A stretch of DNA of 62,537 bases from Lachnospiraceae bacterium (GTDB lineage: Bacteria; Bacillota; Clostridia; Lachnospirales; Lachnospiraceae): NCBI GenBank assembly GCA_017483735.1, contig JAFUVF010000059.1, forward strand, positions 1 to 62,537. The letters run 5' to 3'. The position numbers were made by a program, and so were the translations under genes. Shown piece by piece: positions 16,342 through 24,918 of the stretch (position 1 is the first letter of the stretch; every line of letters starts with the position of its first letter). Below the pieces are notes generated by a model. That model saw only the letters and a list, made by a program, of their open reading frames with translations, was not told the origin of the DNA and searched no databases.

Positions 16342-17148
16342 TCATTTAAGCTCGCATACGGCCTGCTCGTAGTCGATCAGCTTTGTGATCGTGGGATTGT
16401 CGCCGCAGATGGGGCATTTATGATCTCTGCCCGGAAGCTTGATCTTGTGCCAGTCCATCTTAAGACCGTCGAAGGTAAGCAGGCTCCCTGTGAGCAAATC
16501 CCCTGCGCCGGTAATATATTTGACCGCCTCCAAAGCCTGCATACATCCTATCACGCCCGCCATTGCGCCGATTACGCCTGCCTGCTTGCAGGTAGGTACC
16601 GCATCCTTTGGCGGAGGATTCTTGAATACGCAGCGATAGCAGGGTCCCTCTCCCGGCACATAGGTCATAAGCTGTCCCTTGAAGCGGATTATTCCCGCAT
16701 GGCAGAAGGGCTTTCCTGCCATAACACAGGCATCGTTTATCAGAAACTTCGCCGGGAAATTGTCCGTGCCGTCCAGGATAAAATCATAATCCTTTATCAG
16801 ATCCATAACATTTGCGCTGGTGACAAATGTATGGTAGGTGTTTACGGTCACATCGGGATTTATGTCCTCCATGGACTCCTTTGCCGACTCCACCTTTTTC
16901 TTGCCCACATCGCTTGTGGCATGTATTACCTGACGCTGCAGATTGGAAAGGTCTACCACATCCGCATCCACGATACCGATGGTTCCCACGCCTGCCGCCG
17001 CAAGATACAGCGCTGCGGGAGCGCCCAAGCCACCTGCGCCTATTATCAAAACCTTGGCGTTTAAAAGCTTCTTCTGCCCCTTTACGCCCACTTCCTTCAA
17101 AATAATATGCCTTGAGTAACGCTCAAGCTGTTCATTAGTAAATGCCAT
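16342..17148 (-). CDS. hcyF: ThiF/MoeB-like E1 activating enzyme (HcyF-like)
   Basis: This 268-residue enzyme adenylates the C-terminal Gly of a ubiquitin-like sulfur carrier so that it can be thiocarboxylated. Motifs are YSRHIILKEVGVKGQ, Rossmann GAGGLGAPAALYLAAAGVG, DADVVDLSNLQRQ (ATP site) and the zinc Cys pairs CYRCVF and CPICGD. No rhodanese domain is attached. It lies between the carrier and JAMM genes, so hcyS is its obvious substrate. The 117-base gap to hcyS holds two hairpins. Confidence 0.88.
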   Translation of the reverse strand: MAFTNEQLERYSRHIILKEVGVKGQKKLLNAKVLIIGAGGLGAPAALYLAAAGVGTIGIVDADVVDLSNLQRQVIHATSDVGKKKVESAKESMEDINPDVTVNTYHTFVTSANVMDLIKDYDFILDGTDNFPAKFLINDACVMAGKPFCHAGIIRFKGQLMTYVPGEGPCYRCVFKNPPPKDAVPTCKQAGVIGAMAGVIGCMQALEAVKYITGAGDLLTGSLLTFDGLKMDWHKIKLPGRDHKCPICGDNPTITKLIDYEQAVCELK

Positions 17149-17196
17149 TTCATAACCTCCAAATTAAGAAAGCAAAAAATACGTCGGGAAAACGCA

Positions 17197-17249
17197 AAAG
17201 TTTGCTGTTTTTGCAAACTTTAAGAAACTTAGAGCCTGTTCGCGAGGCG
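17197..17249 (-). promoter_or_regulatory. Two hairpins between hcyS and hcyF
   Basis: A GC stem GGCGG (17236-17240)/CCGCC (17245-17249) is followed on the minus strand by a nine-base stem AAAGTTTGC (17197-17205)/GCAAACTTT (17213-17221) and then TGCGTTTT. This is a weak terminator-like arrangement. It could lower expression past hcyS, giving more carrier than enzyme. Confidence 0.5.
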
Positions 17250-17265
17250 GCTCTCCGCCGAGCGA

Positions 17266-17487
17266 TTACAGGGTCTTAATTTCTTGGCCGCCCCCCATAA
17301 AATACAAAAACTCCACCGTATCTCCCTCCTTGAGGCTTGTGCTCTCAAAGCTCCCCGAGTCCACAAACTCCTCGTTGACCGATACGGTCACATACTCCGG
17401 GGTCTCCACCTTTTCAAGCTCTATGAGCTCTGTAACGGTAATCCCGTCCTTTACTTCCTTTGCTTCTCCTCCTACTGTGATCTTCAT
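17266..17487 (-). CDS. hcyS: ThiS-like sulfur carrier with extended C-terminus (HcyS-like)
   Basis: This 73-residue beta-grasp protein (MKITVGGEAKEV start, KEGDTVEFLYFMGGG end) fits the ThiS/MoaD fold. The chain does not stop at the functional Gly-Gly: residues 65-67 are GGG and QEIKTL follows. The tail must be removed before adenylation and thiocarboxylation. In Wolinella succinogenes HcyS also needs trimming by HcyD, and the thiocarboxylate then feeds MetY for homocysteine. All four partner genes are here in order (metY, hcyS, hcyF, hcyD), which makes this assignment strong. Confidence 0.88.
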   Translation of the reverse strand: MKITVGGEAKEVKDGITVTELIELEKVETPEYVTVSVNEEFVDSGSFESTSLKEGDTVEFLYFMGGGQEIKTL

Positions 17488-17534
17488 CCTTTTTCTCCTT
17501 TCGTTTTTTGATCTTCTCCTTATATCAAATATTT

Positions 17535-18776
17535 CTAATTTTCCGCTTCATCTGAGGCTTTGATGGCTTTTGTAAAGTCCTCGATCAAATCCTCCGGATC
17601 CTCTATGCCTGTGCTGATCCTGATAAGGTCATCATACACACCCGCAATCTCCTGCTCCTCCTTAGTGCTGTGAATGTAGAGAGTCGATGCCGGATGTATC
17701 ACAAGTGTTCTCACATCTCCAAGGCTTGTAGCCCTTACCGCATATTCCAGGCTGTTTAATATCCTGTAGGCACGCTCCTTTGAGCCCACCCTTATGGTTA
17801 TCAGCCCGCCTCCGAAGCCCTTGAGCTCCTCTGCTGCGAGAGCCGTGTTATGATCAGTCCCAAGTGTCGGATAATTTACCGTAATATCCTTATTCTCATT
17901 AAGAGCCTCCGCCAGAGCCTTTGCGTTGTCGCATATTCTCTGCATCCTTAAGCCCAATGTCTCCAACCCTATCACATTTAAATACGCCGTAAGCGGAGCC
18001 ATGGTTCCGCCTATGTTTTCCCCCAGATCGCTCCTTATGCGGACGCTGTAGGCAGCCTTCCCGTATTTTTTGAAAGGGGATAATGCCGCATATTTTTCAA
18101 AATCCCAACTGAATTTTCCGCCGTCCACTATGACGCCGCCCACGGAATTGCCGCTTCCGTTGATGTATTTGGTCGTGGAATGTACCACTATATCCGCCCC
18201 GAGAGAAAGAGGATTTACCAGATAGGGCGTCGCCGTGGTGTTGTCTATTATAAGAGGTATCCCGTGACTGTGGGAAAGCGCCGCAACCTCCTCTATATCC
18301 GTTATCTCCAATGCCGGATTTGAAATGGTTTCACCGAAGATTATCTTCGTATTATCATTTATTTCTTTTTCTATCTCTTCCTTTGTAAAATGGCTCACAT
18401 AGCGGGTCTTTATTCCGAATCTCTCGAAATCCCTGAAAAGATCCATAGTTCCGCCATAGAGACCGCCGGAGGAGATAATCTCATCCCCCGTGCTGAGTAT
18501 ATTTAAAATAGCAACTGTTATTGCACTCATTCCCGAGGAAAATGCTATTGCGCCGCTTCCACCCTCAAGCTCTGCGATGCGCTGTTCAAATGCCGCAACG
18601 GTAGGATTTCCCACTCTCGTATAGGCAAAGCCGAAGGCTCTGTGGTTAAAAACCTTCTCCTGCTCCTGTGCAGTATCGAACCTGTAGGCGCTTACCTGCG
18701 AAATGGGAGGGAGTGTCGCCCCGTCAGCATATTTCTTTATGGACTTTCCGTGCAAAAGCTTAGTATTAAAATTCAT
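17535..18776 (-). CDS. metY: O-acetylhomoserine sulfhydrylase
   Basis: This 413-residue Cys/Met-metabolism PLP enzyme converts O-acetylhomoserine plus a sulfide source to homocysteine. Family marks are FNTKLLHGKS at the start, NPTVAAFEQRIAELEGG, FSSGMSAITVAIL and the PLP lysine in VVHSTTKYINGSG. It is followed directly by hcyS, so the sulfide donor is probably the HcyS thiocarboxylate and not free sulfide. It lies five bases behind the small membrane-protein gene. Confidence 0.92.
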   Translation of the reverse strand: MNFNTKLLHGKSIKKYADGATLPPISQVSAYRFDTAQEQEKVFNHRAFGFAYTRVGNPTVAAFEQRIAELEGGSGAIAFSSGMSAITVAILNILSTGDEIISSGGLYGGTMDLFRDFERFGIKTRYVSHFTKEEIEKEINDNTKIIFGETISNPALEITDIEEVAALSHSHGIPLIIDNTTATPYLVNPLSLGADIVVHSTTKYINGSGNSVGGVIVDGGKFSWDFEKYAALSPFKKYGKAAYSVRIRSDLGENIGGTMAPLTAYLNVIGLETLGLRMQRICDNAKALAEALNENKDITVNYPTLGTDHNTALAAEELKGFGGGLITIRVGSKERAYRILNSLEYAVRATSLGDVRTLVIHPASTLYIHSTKEEQEIAGVYDDLIRISTGIEDPEDLIEDFTKAIKASDEAEN

Positions 18777-18780
18777 ATTA

Positions 18781-19053
18781 TTACTTCCTGTCCGCCCAGA
18801 CCCAGAATTTGTATATTATAAAGCCCCATAAAAGGAACAGGGCGATTATTATCCACATCGGTACGGGCGAGGTATATGCGCCCGAGTTTACGAATTTTTC
18901 AAAATTGGGGATGTCCGCATAATAATATGCGCCTGCTCCGAAATCCAGACTGTCGACCAACCCCAGGTGATTATACATTATGAATCCCGCAACTGCAAGG
19001 GTGGGGATTATAATAATTATCGAAATTATTTTGATAAGCTTGTTCTGCTTCAT
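18781..19053 (-). CDS. Small two-helix membrane protein next to YeiH
   Basis: This protein has 90 residues. The start at 19053 is chosen because AAGAAGG lies just upstream; the longer frame begins inside the permease gene. There are two membrane helices (about 8-28 and 65-85) separated by an extracellular loop rich in Tyr and Asp. No domain is recognised. Its position between the permease and metY, with tight spacing, suggests an accessory subunit or regulator of the permease. Confidence 0.7.
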   Translation of the reverse strand: MKQNKLIKIISIIIIIPTLAVAGFIMYNHLGLVDSLDFGAGAYYYADIPNFEKFVNSGAYTSPVPMWIIIALFLLWGFIIYKFWVWADRK

Positions 19054-19111
19054 ATCTGCCTTCTTTATACACAGCCGGATTCCCGGACAGGAACCCGGCT
19101 GTAAAATCTGC

Positions 19112-20443
19112 TTATAATGCAATATTAGGAAGCGGGAAGAACCTTCCGCTAAGCACAAGATATACTACAACAAAGGTAAGCACAATGTTGAAGAGCTGTC
19201 CTGCCACGTAGAGGATAAGGGGCTTTCCGCCTGAAACCTGCTCCTTTATCTCCTTGAAGTTCGTGCTTAAGCCTATGCTTATGAAGGCGAGCACAAACGC
19301 CCAGTTCTTGTACTGGTCAAGCACCTTATTTACTGCGCTCACGGTATCCTTGCCAAGCGCAGGCTGGATAATAAAGGAAGCAATCAGGCTTGCTGCGAAG
19401 AAGCCAAGGATAAACTTAGGTAATCTGGTCCAAATCTCGGAAGCGGTAACCTTGTTCTCGGAATTTCCGTCCCTCTCAACACGGGTGGTAAAGAATACAG
19501 CAACCGCAAATGCGATAAAGCCTATAAGGATATTCTGTATGGACTTGACCAGAACCGCCGTGGTCTGTGCAAGCTCGCCAAGCGCTGTGCCTGCAACGGT
19601 AACTGCGCCGGTGGAGTCTACAGTACCGCCGATCAGCGCACCGCCCATAAGCTCCCCAAGTCCTACAGCCTTAATTATAATGGGCTCAAATACCATCATA
19701 AGAATGGTAAATATAATGGAAATTGAAACCGCAAGGGAAAGGTCGTTCTTCTTTGCCTTTGACGCTGCAGCCGTTGCTATTGCCGCAGATGTACCGCAGA
19801 CTGATGTGGCTGATGCAAGAGTTATCACAAGGGGCTTGTTGTCAAGCTTTAATACCTTTGTGCCAAAGAGCCACATAAAGATGATAACCACTGGAGTTAC
19901 GAACCATGCGATTGCAAGACCGTAAAGACCGAAGTTTACAATATTTGAAAAGAGCACCGAAAAGCCCATAATTACAAGTCCGGTCTTGATGTAATACTCG
20001 GTCTGTACTGCGGGCTTAAGCCACTCGGGAACTCCCACGGTGTTAGCCACCAAAAGACCGATGATAAGCGCAAAGAAAGCCCATTCAAGGTAACGGTTGA
20101 AGGTATACTCTGCGCTGATAAGCCTTACCACAAAGCCCAGCACGAATATAACCGAGAAGCCGCCTAAGAATTTAACAGGGTTCTCTCCCTTAAATTTTGC
20201 TCCCACGGTAAAAAATACCGCAAGCACCAGATAAGTACGGATAAGCTTTGCAAAGAACTCTCCGTTTACCTGCTCGGAAAGACTTGTGCCGTTGCCCCAT
20301 GTGGAGAAGCTCAAGGCTCCGAACTTCACTCCCAGAAGTACCGTGATAAGAGCTATCACGATAAGCACAAAGCCGATGATGTTTGCAAGGGCATCCTCCG
20401 AAATAAGAAGCGCCTTTGACGTGTTTTCGTTTTTTTCACTCAT
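19112..20443 (-). CDS. YeiH-family anion permease/exporter
   Basis: This 443-residue membrane protein has about eleven to twelve helices. The conserved core SATSVCGTSAAIATAAA, with GALIGGTVDSTGAVTVAG and the GLSTNFKEI C-terminal motif, marks the YeiH family (often annotated as sulfate or sulfite exporter). In a sulfur-assimilation operon it could export excess sulfite or take up an oxyanion or thiol; direction and substrate are not shown by the sequence. A short yezD gene precedes it. Confidence 0.82.
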   Translation of the reverse strand: MSEKNENTSKALLISEDALANIIGFVLIVIALITVLLGVKFGALSFSTWGNGTSLSEQVNGEFFAKLIRTYLVLAVFFTVGAKFKGENPVKFLGGFSVIFVLGFVVRLISAEYTFNRYLEWAFFALIIGLLVANTVGVPEWLKPAVQTEYYIKTGLVIMGFSVLFSNIVNFGLYGLAIAWFVTPVVIIFMWLFGTKVLKLDNKPLVITLASATSVCGTSAAIATAAASKAKKNDLSLAVSISIIFTILMMVFEPIIIKAVGLGELMGGALIGGTVDSTGAVTVAGTALGELAQTTAVLVKSIQNILIGFIAFAVAVFFTTRVERDGNSENKVTASEIWTRLPKFILGFFAASLIASFIIQPALGKDTVSAVNKVLDQYKNWAFVLAFISIGLSTNFKEIKEQVSGGKPLILYVAGQLFNIVLTFVVVYLVLSGRFFPLPNIAL

Positions 20444-20488
20444 AATTTTGCCTCCTCTTTTTTTTCGAGAAACTTACGAACCGCAGGA

Positions 20489-20656
20489 TTATCTGACCCT
20501 GACCTTTTCGGTAGTCTCAATCTGAACCAGAACGCCATCCTGAATAACAAGCGTTACCTTGCCAAACTGTATTGATGACGCAAGCTCCCTGATACTCTCA
20601 ATCTGCTCATCGCTGATTGGTCTTTTGTCGATTGTAGTCTTTTCTTCCCTACTCAT
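20489..20656 (-). CDS. yezD: YezD-family small protein (DUF2292)
   Basis: This 55-residue protein (MSREEKTTIDKRPISDEQIE start; FGKVTLVIQDGVLVQIETTE core) matches the YezD family. Such proteins are repeatedly found in sulfur-metabolism operons of Firmicutes and their biochemical role is unknown. It is the first gene of the 20.66-12.00 kb operon, 45 bases before the yeiH start and just downstream of the sulfur promoter at 20714-20742. The fold is predicted as a helix and a beta hairpin. Confidence 0.85.
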   Translation of the reverse strand: MSREEKTTIDKRPISDEQIESIRELASSIQFGKVTLVIQDGVLVQIETTEKVRVR

Positions 20657-20713
20657 AGCCGAGCCCCTTTTCCTACTATTTCGATAGGTTTTCTCTTGTT
20701 TGTGTTAAATAGT

Positions 20714-20742
20714 ATATTACTCCTATAGGAATTACTTGTCAA
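20714..20742 (-). promoter_or_regulatory. Sulfur-regulon promoter B (yezD-metY-fec operon)
   Basis: TTGACA (20737-20742) and TAATAT (20714-20719) on the minus strand enclose a 17-base spacer with the palindrome TCCTATAGGA (20721-20730). A second imperfect half-site (ATAGGTT at 20684-20690) lies about 41 bases downstream. The promoter overlaps the last codons of the aminotransferase gene. The same layout is seen at 28296-28324 and 35165-35193. Confidence 0.85.
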
Positions 20743-21916
20743 CAAAAATTTTTTCTGCTGCCCTTTCAAGCTTTGACAATCCCTCCTTAAGCTCCTCAAT
20801 ACCGCTCGCAAAGGACATCCTTAAATACCCCCTGCCGTTTTCGCCGAATACCGTGCCCGGAACCATTGCCACCTGATAATTCTCCAAAAGATATTCCGCA
20901 AATTTCTCCTCGCTTACAGGCAGCGCCTTCACATTTATAAATATATAGAAGGCACCCTCGGGAACCTTGCAGGAAAGCCCCTTGATTTGATTTATGCTCT
21001 TAACTGCATAATCCCTGCGTATCCTGTATTCCTCCCTCATCCTCTCCACTTCGTCATTCTCGCCGCACAACGCCTCTATTGCCGCAGTCTGTGTGAAGGA
21101 GGCGGCAGATGTGGTGTTTACCTGATGTATCTTGTTTAATGCACTTATCCATTCCTTTGACGCCGCCACATACCCTATTCTCCAGCCTGTCATTGAATAC
21201 GCCTTGGAGAAGCCGTTTAGGGTTACTGTTCTCTCAGCCATATCGGGAAGCGACGCTATGCTTATATGTCCGTTTTCCCCATAGGTAAGCCTCTCGTAGA
21301 TTTCGTCGGATATGACGGTCAGATCATGCTTTTTTGCTATATCCGCAATTCTTTTGAGCGTATCTGCGCTAAGCATGCTGCCCGTCGGATTGTGCGGGGA
21401 CACTATGACTACAGCCTTTGTCCTGTCCGTAAGCCTCTCCTCAAATGCACTCATATCCGGCTGATAATCGTTATCCTCCGACAGATCATATTTTATGGGC
21501 TTTGCCCCCAAAAGCTTCGGAATGTTGACATAGTTCATCCATACCGGGTCGGGAACAAGTATCTCATCGCCCTCCTCCAAAAGCACCGCAAGTACGTCAA
21601 ATATAGCCTCCGCAAGCCCTACAGTTATCAGGATGTTCTCTCCCGCAACCGGAATATGCTTTTTTTCTGAAAGATATTTTGCTACGGCTTCTCTTAAATT
21701 GAGCTTTCCGAAATTTGATGTATAGAAGACATCCCCGTCCTCTATCGCCTTTATTCCTGCCTTCTTTATGTATTCGGGCGTATCGAAATCCGGTCTCCCA
21801 AGCTCAAAATGACAGACCTTCTTTCCCTCACGCTCCAAGGCAAGCGCCCTCTCGTTGACCCTCCTTATTCCTGATGGCACAAGGTTTTCAATTCTCTTTG
21901 CAAATTTAACTCCCAT
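20732..21916 (-). CDS. Class I/II PLP aminotransferase
   Basis: This 394-residue fold-type I enzyme resembles aspartate aminotransferases. It has ELGRPDFDTP near the N-terminus, SPHNPTGS, VISDEIYERL, the PLP lysine in LNGFSKAYSMTGWRIGY and a C-terminal LRMSFA substrate-carboxylate region. It is the last gene of the sulfonate operon, two bases after the ComC-like dehydrogenase. Aspartate aminotransferases are known to convert cysteate and sulfopyruvate, so a role in a sulfopyruvate/cysteate step fits; the substrate is inferred from context. Confidence 0.85.
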   Translation of the reverse strand: MGVKFAKRIENLVPSGIRRVNERALALEREGKKVCHFELGRPDFDTPEYIKKAGIKAIEDGDVFYTSNFGKLNLREAVAKYLSEKKHIPVAGENILITVGLAEAIFDVLAVLLEEGDEILVPDPVWMNYVNIPKLLGAKPIKYDLSEDNDYQPDMSAFEERLTDRTKAVVIVSPHNPTGSMLSADTLKRIADIAKKHDLTVISDEIYERLTYGENGHISIASLPDMAERTVTLNGFSKAYSMTGWRIGYVAASKEWISALNKIHQVNTTSAASFTQTAAIEALCGENDEVERMREEYRIRRDYAVKSINQIKGLSCKVPEGAFYIFINVKALPVSEEKFAEYLLENYQVAMVPGTVFGENGRGYLRMSFASGIEELKEGLSKLERAAEKIFVDK

Positions 21917-21917
21917 T

Positions 21918-22991
21918 TTATATTCCCTCTATTCTTAACTCTTCTGCTATTTTGTTTAATTCATTGACACTCTTTGTGCTGATGGGTACTCCGTTTATTC
22001 TGTATTCCCTCTCCCTCTCAAACTCCTTTTCTCCCGGGACGAAGATATGCTCTTTACCCTTTGCCGGACGGGCATTATGGATTTCCTCCAAAAGCTTATC
22101 TGCCCTTTTTCTTATTTCCTCCCTGCTTCCGAATATCGCAGGGTCAATGGCGTAGAAGGCGTGGCTTGTATCCCCCTTATCCGTCTTGTGTATCGCAGAT
22201 ACCGAATCTGAGAGCACGCTTGTAAAGAGCTCGCAAATGAGGGCATAGCCGTAGCCCTTATAGCCGGAAAGCTCCTCCCCTGCGCCGCCCACAGGAAGAA
22301 TCCCGCCTCCTGATTTGTCGCTTATGCTTTTAAGCACAAGCTTAGGGTCGCCCGAAACCTGTCCTTCGGAATCCACTGCCCATTCGTAGGGAAGCTTTTT
22401 TTCAAGCTTATTGTACAATTCGAGCTTTCCCCTTGTGATGACCGTAGTGGCGCCGTCGTAAAGGAAAGGATATTTCCCCGCAGGCATTCCCACCGCTATG
22501 GGGTTTGAGCCCAAAAGCGCCTCCGCCGAAAACGTAGGCACCATTATGGCTACAGTATTGGTCATACAGATACCTATAAGCCCCTGCTCCACTGCTTTGA
22601 GTACATAGTATCCGGCTATCCCGTAGTGGTTGGAATTTTTGACCTGCACCATGCCGATTCCGGCTTTTTTTGCCTTCTCTATGGCTTTGTCCATAGCAAG
22701 GCTTGATACAAGCTGTCCCATTGCGGATTTTGCGTCGTATACTGCGGATACGGGGGTCTCAAAAATAATTTCGGGAACTGCATTTATATCCACAATTCCC
22801 TCTCTCAAAAGCCGTACATATTTCATAATACGGGATATGCCGTGTGATTCTATTCCGAACAGATCCGCCTTTAGAAGCACGTCCGTTATAATACCGCTAT
22901 CCCTCTCCTCAAAGCCCAGGGCTTTGAATATATCATTGCAAAGTCTCGTGTATTCATCAGTACTTATTCTTTTATATTCTGTCTTTTCCAT
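21918..22991 (-). CDS. ComC-like malate/L-lactate dehydrogenase family oxidoreductase
   Basis: This 357-residue NAD(P)-dependent 2-hydroxyacid dehydrogenase of the Ldh2/ComC superfamily has ESHGISR, VKNSNHYGIAGYY and GSNPIAVGMPAG. The family includes (R)-sulfolactate dehydrogenase (ComC), malate and ureidoglycolate dehydrogenases. In an operon with a sulfonate importer the sulfolactate/sulfopyruvate pair is the natural candidate. Its ATG overlaps the last base of the ATPase gene stop. Confidence 0.82.
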   Translation of the reverse strand: MEKTEYKRISTDEYTRLCNDIFKALGFEERDSGIITDVLLKADLFGIESHGISRIMKYVRLLREGIVDINAVPEIIFETPVSAVYDAKSAMGQLVSSLAMDKAIEKAKKAGIGMVQVKNSNHYGIAGYYVLKAVEQGLIGICMTNTVAIMVPTFSAEALLGSNPIAVGMPAGKYPFLYDGATTVITRGKLELYNKLEKKLPYEWAVDSEGQVSGDPKLVLKSISDKSGGGILPVGGAGEELSGYKGYGYALICELFTSVLSDSVSAIHKTDKGDTSHAFYAIDPAIFGSREEIRKRADKLLEEIHNARPAKGKEHIFVPGEKEFEREREYRINGVPISTKSVNELNKIAEELRIEGI

Positions 22992-23782
22992 TATATTGCA
23001 TAATCCTCCATAGGTCTGTCATCTCCGAAGAACTCCTTGTATACCTTCATTCTGAGCTCCTCAAACTCCACGCTGACACGGCTCCTGGGCTCAGGCAGCT
23101 CAACCTTTATCACATCCTTGATGATTCCCGGCTTTGCTGACATAATGATGACCTTATTTCCCATAAATATCGCCTCGTCAATATCATGTGTCACTAGCAC
23201 GGTGGTCATCCTCTGCTCCTTCCAGATGCGTACCACCTCCTCCTGAAGATTCATTCTCGTAAAGGCATCCAATGCCCCGAAGGGCTCATCCAGAAGAAGG
23301 ACATGCGGATTGTTTATAAGGGTTCTGGCGATTGCGACTCTCTTTTGCATTCCGCCGGAGAGCTGTCCCGGGAGAGCCCTCTCAAAGCCCTCCAACCCCA
23401 CAAGCTTAATATAGTGAGCTACAAGCTCATTTTTCTTTTCCTTGTCGAATTTTTCCGGCAGTCCGAAGGCGATGTTCTTCCATGTGCTCTCCCACGGGAG
23501 AAGTCTGGATTCCTGAAACAGAACCCCCACATCAAGAGAGGGCTTTGTGACTTTGGTATTATCCAGAGCAATTTCCCCCTCATTTGGGGAATCCAGACCC
23601 GCAATGAGGCGTAAGAGCGTGCTTTTCCCACAGCCGCTCCCGCCGATTATACTGACTATATCTCCGGGCTCTATCTCCAGATTTATATCTTTCAGCACAA
23701 GAAGGGATTCCTTCTCTATCTGAAATTCCTTCCTAACATGGCTAATATTTATCCTTTTCCCCGAAATATCGTTATTTCCCAT
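22991..23782 (-). CDS. ssuB: Sulfonate/taurine-type ABC transporter ATPase
   Basis: This 263-residue SsuB/TauB-like ATPase has Walker A (GGSGCGKSTLLRLIAG), FQESRLLPWESTWKN (typical of nitrate/sulfonate/taurine importers), signature LSGGMQKR, Walker B (LLLDEPFGALD) and the switch His (VTHDIDEA). The start at 23782 is chosen for its GGAG site. It powers the importer formed with the permease at 24919 and the lipoprotein at 26996. Gene order is split by metabolic genes, showing one functional unit. Confidence 0.88.
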   Translation of the reverse strand: MGNNDISGKRINISHVRKEFQIEKESLLVLKDINLEIEPGDIVSIIGGSGCGKSTLLRLIAGLDSPNEGEIALDNTKVTKPSLDVGVLFQESRLLPWESTWKNIAFGLPEKFDKEKKNELVAHYIKLVGLEGFERALPGQLSGGMQKRVAIARTLINNPHVLLLDEPFGALDAFTRMNLQEEVVRIWKEQRMTTVLVTHDIDEAIFMGNKVIIMSAKPGIIKDVIKVELPEPRSRVSVEFEELRMKVYKEFFGDDRPMEDYAI

Positions 23783-23808
23783 AATATTCTCCATAGCATC
23801 TCTATAAC

Positions 23809-24894
23809 TTATCTTGCGCTGCCCAAAAGCTCGGAAGCCCTTTCAATAGCCTTTGCGCACTGTGCTTCATCCCCTACAAGCCCCTTTTCCACAACTATCG
23901 GGGATTCCTTGATTATGAGCCCTGCAATTTTTTCGACGGTTTCCTTGGTGATTTCCGGATTCCCCTTTGACCAGTCCCCCGGGATGTCAGTGATTTCGTA
24001 GTTTTTTAAATCTCTTATGAATTTATCGATATATTCCGCAGGCTTTTCCTTTAACACAAACTGTACCAAAAGCCCAAACGCCACCTTCTCGCCGTGTAGC
24101 TGGTATCTGCTTTCTTTGACTCTGGTGCTTGCATAATAATACGAGTGGGCAAAGCCCCTGTATGCCTTGCCGTTTGCAAAGCTTCCGCTGGCTCCGGCAA
24201 GAAAGAATATTGCATCCAAAACCTGTCTGAGCTCATCATCATCGGCTTCTCCCCTGTATGCCTTCAAACCAAGCTCCTCCAATATGTCAAAGGCAAGCTT
24301 GGCTATAGCCACATCCTGACGAAGCACCACATCTTTTTTGTCTCTCTCTATAAGCGGCTCAAATTCATACCATTTTGCCAGAGTATCAAGTATCCCCGCT
24401 GCCAGATATCTCTTGGGAGAATTTTTTAATATATCCGTATCCGCTATGATGATGTCGGGATTATTCTCATTCCAAAGCGCCCTGTCGAAATTCCCGTCGT
24501 CGGTATACAGTATCGACCTTGCCGCCCAGCATGCGCATGTACCCGCCACCGTGGGTATCATTACAACAGGGATATTACGCATATTAGCCACACCCTTTGC
24601 GGTATCGCAGATTTTTCCTCCACCTATGCTGATGATGATATCCGCCTTTTTCTCATAGGAGGCAATGCTATACGCCTTTACCTTATCATAGGTGGGATAT
24701 CCCTCCATTATATTTAAGGAGAACCCGATATGCTCATCCTTTAGGCTCTCCTCCAGGATATCCTTTACGGAATCATATGCCTTTTTGCCCGCAATGATAA
24801 AAGCTTCCCTTCCGAAGCCTGATATAATTTCTCCGCTTTTACTTAATATTCCGCTTTCGCAGTAGTATTCCTTCGGTGTTTTTACCTTTAACAT
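23809..24894 (-). CDS. GldA-like iron/zinc-dependent alcohol dehydrogenase
   Basis: This 361-residue enzyme of the glycerol-dehydrogenase/iron-ADH superfamily has the NAD site ISIGGGKICDTAKGVA, PTVAGTCACWA, a metal-binding region AAGILDTLAKWYE and the metal His in RGFAHSYYY and QLHGEKVAFG. It could act on an alcohol derived from an imported sulfonate, for example dihydroxypropanesulfonate, or reduce an aldehyde product. Sulfonate pathways elsewhere use iron-type dehydrogenases in this way; the substrate here is unproven. Confidence 0.8.
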   Translation of the reverse strand: MLKVKTPKEYYCESGILSKSGEIISGFGREAFIIAGKKAYDSVKDILEESLKDEHIGFSLNIMEGYPTYDKVKAYSIASYEKKADIIISIGGGKICDTAKGVANMRNIPVVMIPTVAGTCACWAARSILYTDDGNFDRALWNENNPDIIIADTDILKNSPKRYLAAGILDTLAKWYEFEPLIERDKKDVVLRQDVAIAKLAFDILEELGLKAYRGEADDDELRQVLDAIFFLAGASGSFANGKAYRGFAHSYYYASTRVKESRYQLHGEKVAFGLLVQFVLKEKPAEYIDKFIRDLKNYEITDIPGDWSKGNPEITKETVEKIAGLIIKESPIVVEKGLVGDEAQCAKAIERASELLGSAR

Positions 24895-24918
24895 AGTAAG
24901 CCTTTCGTATAATAACCC

